Source of the DNA: a virus
Direction: 5' to 3' (one strand)
Length of the DNA stretch: 43,694 bases
Virus record (IMG/VR): IMGVR_UViG_3300045902_000713
Coordinates: 1-43,694 of that record
The translations under genes and the position numbers were made by a program. Below the pieces are notes generated by a model that was given only the letters and a program-made list of their open reading frames with translations, made no database searches and was not told the DNA's origin. Of this stretch, positions 7,028 through 13,319 are shown one piece after another. The stretch's first letter is position 1. Each line of letters opens with the position of its first letter.

Positions 7028-7647
7028 CTGGCTTTGTCCCGATCGCCCTCCGCCTTATGTATGGGGCGGAGGGCGCCTTCTACGGCTGCGCTTGGGAGGA
7101 GGAACGGGTTGTGCGAGAACAGTATGATGTGCACGCCTGGGTTGCGCTTGCTTTTGTAGGCGGGGAGCCATATGGGGGCAAACTGCCACACATTGTCGTC
7201 TTCCCATAGGCCCGCCTTTGTGCCGGCATCCGCCACCGACTCCATTGGCCCCTGCCAGTCGAACAGGCCAAGCGTCTCGCGCGCGAACCGGAGGCCAACG
7301 AAGAGCGGGGGCTGCACGCCGTGGTCCCGGATGGCGGCCTTCCATTCCCCCCGCATGGCCCCCATTTGCAGCTTGGCGCTTTGCTCCCAAAGGCAGTAGC
7401 GATCCGAAGGCAGCACGCGTATCGTGCTCCTGGCGCGCTTGGGGTCCAGCGGCCCGCCCCCAAGCTTGACGTACTGCCCCCACGAATGGCGCGCGTCCCC
7501 GGCTGGATGGCGCGTCTTCCCGACCACCCTCTTGTTGTTCTTGAGGGATGGGACCTGCCCTTCCACGAACATGCGGTACACCTCGAACGGGAACCGGTAG
7601 TCCTCCGGCAAGCTTATGGGCAGGTTGCCCTTTGGCTTTGCAGGCAT
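7024..7647 (-). CDS. RusA-like Holliday junction resolvase
   Basis: A 207-residue protein. It starts as SLKNNKR-type RusA enzymes do (VEGQVPSLKNNKRVVG near residues 30-45) and carries the acidic core GPMESVADAGTKAG followed by LWEDDNVW, corresponding to the DxD...D metal-binding region of RusA. It would cut four-way junctions or branched replication products before packaging. It is longer than E. coli RusA (120 aa), with an insertion in the middle. ATG at 7647 is chosen over an upstream TTG at 7662, since it follows the stop of the membrane gene by one base. It is transcribed against the recombination operon and ends tail-to-tail with ssb. Confidence 0.8.
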   Translation of the reverse strand: MPAKPKGNLPISLPEDYRFPFEVYRMFVEGQVPSLKNNKRVVGKTRHPAGDARHSWGQYVKLGGGPLDPKRARSTIRVLPSDRYCLWEQSAKLQMGAMRGEWKAAIRDHGVQPPLFVGLRFARETLGLFDWQGPMESVADAGTKAGLWEDDNVWQFAPIWLPAYKSKRNPGVHIILFSHNPFLLPSAAVEGALRPIHKAEGDRDKAS

Positions 7648-7648
7648 G

Positions 7649-7966
7649 CTAATCGCGCCCAATTACCTCCATTGCCATTGCCGCGAGGGCCGCCGCCGCC
7701 GCCGGCGCAAGCAGCCAGGCTTCCGCCACTGGGCACCGCCCAAAGGCGCACATAACGCCCATTGCCGCAAGCGAGACCCACGGGGTGAAGCACCAGATGC
7801 AGTTGCCGAGCGGTTTGGAAAGGGCCCGCGCGATGGGGCTCCGGCTGTTGGCCATCCTGTCGAGAAGGCGCCCCCACGCGGAAAGTAACATACCCGGCTC
7901 CTTGATGTCCGAAAGGAACACGGATGCGAGTGCGCACACAAGCGCCAAGAAAAAAATCTCTTCCAT
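7649..7966 (-). CDS. Small membrane protein with C-x2-C-x3-W motif, 105 aa
   Basis: Three hydrophobic segments are visible: residues about 3-20 (FFLALVCALASVFL), about 60-78 (WVSLAAMGVMCAF) and about 83-100 (AWLLAPAAAAALAAMAM). A central loop carries NCIWCFTPW. This pattern recalls small phage membrane proteins of the DUF1360 sort with a Cys-x2-Cys...Trp signature. Role unknown. Topology would suit an inner-membrane accessory. It is the first gene of the minus-strand pair with the resolvase. The promoter -7 box ends 5 bp before the ATG, so the mRNA is probably leaderless or nearly so. Confidence 0.65.
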   Translation of the reverse strand: MEEIFFLALVCALASVFLSDIKEPGMLLSAWGRLLDRMANSRSPIARALSKPLGNCIWCFTPWVSLAAMGVMCAFGRCPVAEAWLLAPAAAAALAAMAMEVIGRD

Positions 7967-7970
7967 AGCA

Positions 7971-8001
7971 CAAATATAGCTTGCGCGTTTGGTTCTGTCA
8001 A
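7971..8001 (-). promoter_or_regulatory. Minus-strand promoter of the membrane/resolvase pair
   Basis: Read on the minus strand: TTGACA beginning at 8001, then 20 bp after the TTG to TATATTTG (7978-7971), an exact TAnnTTTG box. Transcription would begin about at the ATG (7966). The site interlocks with the plus-strand promoter of the integrase. Confidence 0.65.
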
Positions 8002-8012
8002 CCCTACATTTG
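7981..8012 (+). promoter_or_regulatory. Plus-strand promoter of the integrase
   Basis: TTG at 7981-7983, 21 bp, then TACATTTG at 8005-8012, an exact -7 match. Expected start near 8018 gives a leader of about 26 bases to the ATG at 8044. It shares 7981-8001 with the opposing promoter, so the two should exclude each other. Confidence 0.65.
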
Positions 8013-8043
8013 CAGTGTGTTGCACATTAACCAGCTACCACAC

Positions 8044-9111
8044 ATGACTGCAGAAGGAATGAACTCGCACGCCATGCTTTCCGAGGCACTGGTGATCCGG
8101 ATTTCGGTCGCCGAGGCGGGGCAAAGCAAGACGACTATAGCGACGCTTCGGCGGCTATACCGGATCCTCCAGACCCTCCCCCCCTCCTCGTCGGAGGGGA
8201 TGGACCTGGGTGCCTACGCCACTTGGTTTTTCAATTACCTGCGCGACGCGACGGAAAAGAAGCTGCGCCGCCTCAAGGGCATACCGGATTCCCGCGCGGA
8301 AGACAACCCCTGGCGGAAGGAGACGCATTTCCACAACCTCCGCATGCTCAACCTCGCCCTTTCGCACTACTACAAAATAGGGCGCTGCGGGCCTGTTTCC
8401 GTCTATGCCCCGTGGTCCAGGTCGCACGTGGCGATAATGCGCGAGTCAGCCGTGGCGGAGGAGCGCCGCGGCGTGGTGTTCACGGATTCCGAGTGGGAGG
8501 AGTTCATTGCGGAGTGCGCCGCCAGGAGCCGCGCGTTCTCCGTCGCCATGACAATCATGCAGATATTCGGGCTGCGCGGGGGCGACCTGCTGGAGGCCAG
8601 GCTCGCCAACTTCCAGAAGCTTAGCCGCAAGGCCACACCAACGGCTGGGTGGTACTTCGTGACGTCCGGCAAGATCGGGAAGATGCGGGGGACGGTGCAC
8701 CGCCGTTACCTGCCGGAGGAGCATGCGCGCAAGATACTGGCGGCCCTGAAAAGCGTAGGGGTCACCGACCCGGAACACTACATTATGCCTTGGCACGAGA
8801 TGCACCGCATCGGCCCCCGCCATTTCGAGTTCACCCCGGACCCAACGAGGCAGATGCCGCGCAACACGTTCCACAGGTGGTTCCGGAAGATGTGCGCCAA
8901 CATTGGGTTCGACCTCCCGCACGGGGTAAACACGCACTCCGTCCGCATAACCAGGGTGACGCGGCTTAAGGAGATGGGTGCCCACAACGAGGACGTCGCC
9001 CGCCTTGTGGGGATGAGCATAACCAACATAAGCCGCTACGACAAAAACGAGGCCCACAAGATCGGGCACGCGATAGACACCTCGCTGCTTGCATACTCGC
9101 TTAGCCTATGA
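8044..9111 (+). CDS. int: Tyrosine recombinase / phage integrase
   Basis: A 355-residue recombinase that would cut and rejoin DNA at specific sites through a tyrosine. The N-terminal SAM-like core-binding domain covers about 20-135 (WFFNYLRDATEKKLRRLKG). The catalytic domain shows FGLRGGDLLEAR (Arg178), THSVRITRVTRLKEMG (His298-x2-Arg301) and a terminal LVGMSITNISRYDK with nucleophile Tyr332. The usual second His/Trp of the box before the tyrosine appears to be Met here. ATG 8044 lies after the promoter, and an upstream TTG frame (7981) would lie in the promoter itself. It resembles the Bacteroidota transposon/phage integrase type. Its TGA overlaps the next ATG. Confidence 0.88.
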   Translation: MTAEGMNSHAMLSEALVIRISVAEAGQSKTTIATLRRLYRILQTLPPSSSEGMDLGAYATWFFNYLRDATEKKLRRLKGIPDSRAEDNPWRKETHFHNLRMLNLALSHYYKIGRCGPVSVYAPWSRSHVAIMRESAVAEERRGVVFTDSEWEEFIAECAARSRAFSVAMTIMQIFGLRGGDLLEARLANFQKLSRKATPTAGWYFVTSGKIGKMRGTVHRRYLPEEHARKILAALKSVGVTDPEHYIMPWHEMHRIGPRHFEFTPDPTRQMPRNTFHRWFRKMCANIGFDLPHGVNTHSVRITRVTRLKEMGAHNEDVARLVGMSITNISRYDKNEAHKIGHAIDTSLLAYSLSL

Positions 9112-10124
9112 GGGTGCACGTGTACGAGACACCCCAGACGTGGGGGGTGTTCCTTGACTGGCTTGGCACGCGCCCGGAGGAGGAGCTTGCCCGGATGCCC
9201 ACGTTCATGGGGATGTTCCGCGCCCGCGGGCACCTGGCCCACAAGCCCGCGCACTTCGTGTTCGAGGCGTGCTGCGCGGATTTCATTGCCACGAAGGTTG
9301 GGACCATCCCCGACACGGCTGCCCGTGCGGAGATGCTGGCGGCAAGGGCCCTTGGCAAGGCGGCGTGGTTCTGCGGGGCCATTGGGCGCGTCAGGTACCC
9401 GGAAGGGTTCGCCGGGCCAGTCAAGAAATACGCCCCTTCAAACGGGCCCGCGCAAAAGCCGCCAAGCAAGCGCAAGCGGGGGACCAGCTTCCACGCGATT
9501 GCTGGCGAGGTCCCGGTCGGCGTGTGGGCGCGGGCCGTCCTGTCCCTGTACTGCGGCATCCCGGACGCGCTCATAACAAGGCCAAACCCTTCGTGGTCCT
9601 ATGATAACGGGGTGTTCAGGGCAGTGTTTGGCAGGCGCGCGTACAAGTGCGACGGCGGCGGCCTTGGGGAGGCCCTCGCCATATGGGCATCCGGGCTGGA
9701 GGACGGGGCCCCGCTTGGGGCGTGCACATCCAAGACCACCGTCGCCCTGGCGTGCAGGGAGGTGTGCAGCCGGCTTGGCTGGGACTTCCGTTACGTAAGA
9801 CCGCCGCAAAAGGTGCCGGGCGGGTGGCGCAGGCCGCCGCAGCCCCCGACGCTAAAGGTTTCAGGCGGGTTTATGGAGATGGCCAAGGCCCTGGGGAATA
9901 TGGGGCGGGGGGAAATAAAACGTATTATTGCGAACGCCGCAAAACAAACAAGCCGCGAGAATGTTCACGACAAAGAAGCAGGTGGCAAAGGAGATCCCGG
10001 TAAGGCCAATAAGCCTTCCCCCAGTGATACTCCCTACCAACCCATCCCAAAACATCTATACCCTGAACCCCCACATTTCGGAATGGACATACCGGAAGAT
10101 AGCGGAGAACCGGATTGGGCTTAG
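9108..10124 (+). CDS. Unknown protein, 338 aa, overlapping the next gene
   Basis: ATG 9108 overlaps the integrase stop (ATGA). Residues 1-110 are helical with aromatic and Cys content (WGVFLDWLGTRPEEELARM, FEACCADFIATKVG). Residues about 115-130 form a basic KYAPS...KPPSKRKRG linker. About 130-240 looks like a second globular part. The tail from about 285 is polar and Pro-rich (SPSDTPYQPIPKHLYPEPP) and lies entirely in the 164-bp out-of-frame overlap with the gene at 9961, where its codon use drops away from the phage norm. I do not recognise the family. A role in integration control or DNA packaging is suggested only by location. Confidence 0.65.
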   Translation: MRVHVYETPQTWGVFLDWLGTRPEEELARMPTFMGMFRARGHLAHKPAHFVFEACCADFIATKVGTIPDTAARAEMLAARALGKAAWFCGAIGRVRYPEGFAGPVKKYAPSNGPAQKPPSKRKRGTSFHAIAGEVPVGVWARAVLSLYCGIPDALITRPNPSWSYDNGVFRAVFGRRAYKCDGGGLGEALAIWASGLEDGAPLGACTSKTTVALACREVCSRLGWDFRYVRPPQKVPGGWRRPPQPPTLKVSGGFMEMAKALGNMGRGEIKRIIANAAKQTSRENVHDKEAGGKGDPGKANKPSPSDTPYQPIPKHLYPEPPHFGMDIPEDSGEPDWA

Positions 10125-10713
10125 GACCGTGGAGGAAGACGTCCCGGTTTTCCCCGGCGGGGAGGACCAGCCGGAGCTGGTGCACTACGTGCTCCTGCTT
10201 TCGTGGCTGGCCAGCCCGTGCCTACAGGAGCCCAGGCTGAAGGAGCGGCGCATGATGGCCGGGGCGCGGTCGGGGCTGCTGCCCAACCCAAAGGACGAGC
10301 GCAGCATACCGGCCAAATGGCAGGCCGCGTACCTTATGCGCGACACGGGCAACCCCGCTGGCGGCTACGCCTATTTCCGGAACATGCTCTCGTTCCAGCA
10401 GCACTACGGGATGCTCGCCATCCTGGAGATGCAGCTTTTCTTCCACCAGCTCGCGGACAAAATAAACGAGGTGGATGTGGTTGCCCTTGAGAAGCCTGGC
10501 GTCGGGGCCGTGCTGGCCAAGCAGACGGAGACGCTCTACAACATTGGGCGGCAGCTCATAGAGACGTACCCAAGGGTGTACTCCATGCACTTCGAGGCCG
10601 GTTCCCTTCTGGAGGACCTGCGGGCCAACTTCGCGGCAGGGTTCACCACAGACGCTGGCGACCCGGTGCCGCAGGACGCCGACCCAGACTTTTCAAACGA
10701 TTCGTTCCTATGA
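9961..10713 (+). CDS. Protein upstream of TerL, possible small terminase subunit
   Basis: A 250-residue protein, ATG 9961. An in-frame TTG at 9928 extends it by 11 residues but is less likely. The body is helical (PELVHYVLLLSWLASP, GMLAILEMQLFFHQLADKIN, ETLYNIGRQLIETYP), and the last 25 residues are strongly acidic. Its TGA overlaps the TerL ATG (ATGA), the classical place of the small terminase subunit that recognises phage DNA. No helix-turn-helix was identified with confidence, so the call rests on position. Codon use in the overlap with the preceding gene favours this frame. Confidence 0.55.
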   Translation: MFTTKKQVAKEIPVRPISLPPVILPTNPSQNIYTLNPHISEWTYRKIAENRIGLRTVEEDVPVFPGGEDQPELVHYVLLLSWLASPCLQEPRLKERRMMAGARSGLLPNPKDERSIPAKWQAAYLMRDTGNPAGGYAYFRNMLSFQQHYGMLAILEMQLFFHQLADKINEVDVVALEKPGVGAVLAKQTETLYNIGRQLIETYPRVYSMHFEAGSLLEDLRANFAAGFTTDAGDPVPQDADPDFSNDSFL

Positions 10714-12995
10714 CAATAGAAGCCCTAAAAGGTGCCACGGAGGTTATCGAGAACAAAGTGCTCCGCATAATGGAGCGGGCCCGCGTGGCCAAGGACAAAG
10801 ACATCCCCGTCGTGGATTTTTTCCGGGAGCTGTACGGGGAAAAGAAGTTCGACTACTGGCGCAGGCTGTACGTTGGGCGCGGGCGCATGGACGATGGCAA
10901 CCCGGACAGCAGGCTCCGGTGGCACTATATGGAGCTGTACGACGGGGACGGACGGAAGATTGGCACCTACGATGTGTCCGACGAGTACTTTATGGCGCTC
11001 CCGGAAGACCGCCGTTTGGCCTACGCGGAGCGCGAATCCCGCCGCCGCACGTATGGGCTCTGGGTGGATTGGCCAGGGTGGCGTGGGCTCCCCAAGGAAG
11101 AGCAGGAGGCAATGCTGGCGGAAGACCCAATGGCCCCATACGTAAGGGTGTTCAGCCCGACCGAGTACTTCCTCATGCTCTACTTCCCCATCACCCACCC
11201 AAACAGGGGGACGATTCCGGCGGAGTACAGCCGCAAGACTGGGCAGGTGTTCACGATACTGGACGCGCTGGAGAAGGTGAAGACGGACCGCGGCCTGCAC
11301 CGGCAGGGGATCCTGGTTACGAAGTCCAGGCGCGCCCGCTTCACCACCAACATGCAGGTCTTCCAGCTTAACCGTCTTGTTAACAACGAGTTGAAGTATG
11401 CCTGCGCAACCGTTATGGACGCGTCCGACAAACTCAAGGACATAATGGTGCGGATAGGCGATATGTACACCGAGCTCCCGTGCTGGACCAGGAGTTACGT
11501 CACCGGGTTCCCGATGGAGAAAATGGCCCAGTCCAAGCGCACCAAACAGGGCGAGTGGAGCTACAACCCTTCCGGGGAACCGCCCACCATAAGCATATCC
11601 GTCAAACCGGTGGACGGGAAGTCGAAGTACGATAACATACTGTGCGTCACGTTCGGTATCCCCAAGAAGCTCGAGGGGAAAGGGATTGCCATGCTGTTCA
11701 TCGATGAATACGGCCTGTACGATGATGGGCAGATGGTGTACGAGCGCGGCGAGAAGATCCTTGCGGATGGGACCAACACAAGGGTCGGGTTCTGCGTGGT
11801 TGGCGGGGTGACGTCCACGAACAAGTCCGCGCTGGAGACGATGCGGCAGATGTCGGAGAATTGCGAGGAGTACAACCTGTTCCACCTGTTCCTTGGGATC
11901 CACCACTTCAAGTACACGGATGAAAGCACCGGGTGGGCCGACGAGCAGCGGTGCATAGAGGAGGTCCGCAACGAAAGGAAGTCGTGGCAGGAAAAGGGGC
12001 TTCGGGACAAACTCCGCAGCTCGTTCTTGCAGGATGCCATCCACCCCAACGACTGCTTCCAGGTTACGGGCATGAGCCAGGTGGATGTGTGGGCGATACA
12101 GACGCGCATCGAGGAGATCCGGACGGGCATCGAGCGCGGGGAGCTGGTGATACAGCGGGGCCGTTTCCGGGAGAACATGGATGATTACTACAACCCAATA
12201 TGGGTGCCCGACCAGGCGAACGGCCCGTGGTACATATCCGAGCACCCCGACGCCGCCTCCCGCGGCAACCCGCGCGAGGGCCCCAACATGGTGTACGTCG
12301 CCGGGTCCGATAACGCCAACAGGAACATAACGGAGCAAGGGGCTGCGGAGATAAACGCCGGGGGTGGCCGGCACTCATTGTCGTGTATGGTCGTTGGCAA
12401 GGTGTGGGGCGACGACATAGTGGCCATGTACCGGTACAGGCACGCGGACAGGCGCAAGGACTACCTCCAGATGCTCCTTGGTAGCCTTTACTTCAACTGC
12501 AAAAACCTGCCGGAGTACAACAAGGAGGGTCAGGGGGACTTCATTTTCGACTTCAAGCCGCCAGAAGGTGCCAAAGGGTTTTTTATGCCGGGCGCGTTCC
12601 GCAAGTGGGGGCTTGAGGTCCCCGTCGCCTACAGGAGCAAGTCGTCCATACGGGCGCACTGGATAGGGGCGGACAATTCAGGGCCGCTGAAAAAGCAGCG
12701 GTACGAGCAGGACCTGCTCCCGTTCATCGCCGAGAAGCTTATGTGCATCCCGTTCGAGCAGCTGCTTATCCCGATATCCGAGTGGGACATCGATAACCGG
12801 CGCAACACGCCAGACGAGGGGATGGCCCTGCTGATGCAGAGGGTTGCGGCAAGGTGGGCGCAGGCGAAGTACAAGAAGCCGTCCGAAGTCGCCCGGGAGC
12901 AAGACGAGGCCAAGTCGGAGCGGGCGTGGCTTATGGCCCGCAGGCAGTTTGCAAACTGGCGCAGGACGGAGACGACGTTGCGCCAGTTCAGATAA
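10710..12995 (+). CDS. terL: Terminase large subunit
   Basis: A 761-residue packaging motor. The ATPase domain has a Walker A-like GILVTKSRRARFTT near residues 196-209, in the divergent style of terminases of Bacteroidota podoviruses, Walker B AMLFIDEYG near 327-335 and a coupling-motif candidate VVGGVTST. The C-terminal nuclease has an acidic VAGSDNAN near 530-537 and a following VGKVWGDDIVAMYR, as in RNase H-like terminase nucleases. It is longer than most TerL (450-600), with a long N-terminal lead (about 140 residues) that includes WVDWPGW. It would drive DNA into the procapsid through the portal encoded downstream. Confidence 0.85.
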   Translation: MTIEALKGATEVIENKVLRIMERARVAKDKDIPVVDFFRELYGEKKFDYWRRLYVGRGRMDDGNPDSRLRWHYMELYDGDGRKIGTYDVSDEYFMALPEDRRLAYAERESRRRTYGLWVDWPGWRGLPKEEQEAMLAEDPMAPYVRVFSPTEYFLMLYFPITHPNRGTIPAEYSRKTGQVFTILDALEKVKTDRGLHRQGILVTKSRRARFTTNMQVFQLNRLVNNELKYACATVMDASDKLKDIMVRIGDMYTELPCWTRSYVTGFPMEKMAQSKRTKQGEWSYNPSGEPPTISISVKPVDGKSKYDNILCVTFGIPKKLEGKGIAMLFIDEYGLYDDGQMVYERGEKILADGTNTRVGFCVVGGVTSTNKSALETMRQMSENCEEYNLFHLFLGIHHFKYTDESTGWADEQRCIEEVRNERKSWQEKGLRDKLRSSFLQDAIHPNDCFQVTGMSQVDVWAIQTRIEEIRTGIERGELVIQRGRFRENMDDYYNPIWVPDQANGPWYISEHPDAASRGNPREGPNMVYVAGSDNANRNITEQGAAEINAGGGRHSLSCMVVGKVWGDDIVAMYRYRHADRRKDYLQMLLGSLYFNCKNLPEYNKEGQGDFIFDFKPPEGAKGFFMPGAFRKWGLEVPVAYRSKSSIRAHWIGADNSGPLKKQRYEQDLLPFIAEKLMCIPFEQLLIPISEWDIDNRRNTPDEGMALLMQRVAARWAQAKYKKPSEVAREQDEAKSERAWLMARRQFANWRRTETTLRQFR

Positions 12996-13007
12996 TTTGT
13001 AAGTTTG
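12978..13007 (+). promoter_or_regulatory. Promoter of the small gene between TerL and portal
   Basis: TTG at 12978-12980, 19 bp, then TAAGTTTG at 13000-13007, an exact -7 match. It overlaps the 3' end and stop of terL (12993-12995). Expected start near 13013, about 28 bases before the ATG at 13041. Confidence 0.65.
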
Positions 13008-13040
13008 CTCGGCTTCCGCCAACCGGGGCCAACCCAGCAA

Positions 13041-13208
13041 ATGCGAAACACAGATAAAGTCGGAGCCCCATCGGCATCCTGCGGAAAGAAAAATGGGTGT
13101 GAAACAACGTATCTCCCAGATGGGCGTGCCCACATCCACTTCGAATCCGCAAAGAGCAGCGGGAAAGGAGGCAAGGGGGGGAAAGGCGGCAAGGGCGGCA
13201 TGTGCTAG
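13041..13208 (+). CDS. Small Gly/Lys-rich protein, 55 aa
   Basis: ATG 13041 follows an A-containing leader (CAGCAA). The product has a polar N-terminus with two cysteines, a short GRAHIHFES strand, then a tail of four GKG-type repeats (GKGGKGGKGGKGGMC). The basic flexible tail could bind nucleic acid. Small genes at this place between TerL and portal occur in related phages, but I cannot name the family. It has its own promoter and is followed by a hairpin terminator, so it forms a separate transcript of about 270 bases, which may matter as RNA as much as protein. Confidence 0.55.
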   Translation: MRNTDKVGAPSASCGKKNGCETTYLPDGRAHIHFESAKSSGKGGKGGKGGKGGMC

Positions 13209-13261
13209 CCCGCATGAACGCCAGCCCCACCTCTTTGCCGAGGGACGAGCACCCCGCAGAT

Positions 13262-13285
13262 GCCCGGCGTGAGCCGGGCTATTTT
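13262..13285 (+). terminator. Hairpin terminator before the portal gene
   Basis: Perfect 7-bp GC stem GCCCGGC (13262-13268) / GCCGGGC (13273-13279) with loop GTGA, followed by TATTTT. It lies 53 bp after the small gene and about 35 bp before the portal ATG, so it would end the short transcript. The U-tract is short, so leakage is likely. Confidence 0.6.
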
Positions 13286-13312
13286 GTCGTGTCGTCTTGT
13301 TTGGGTAAATTG
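13283..13312 (+). promoter_or_regulatory. Possible weak promoter of the portal gene
   Basis: TTTG at 13283-13286, 19 bp, then TAAATTG at 13306-13312, one T short of the TAnnTTTG box. Start would fall close to the ATG at 13320. Supported by spacing and by lying just after a terminator, weakened by the imperfect -7 box. Confidence 0.3.
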
Positions 13313-13319
13313 CGTCTGA

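Noticed and set aside
10725-12374. Minus-strand frame of 549 codons opposite terL
   Set aside because: Antisense shadow; TerL motifs are clear on the plus strand and the antisense product is Val/His/Pro-biased without pattern.
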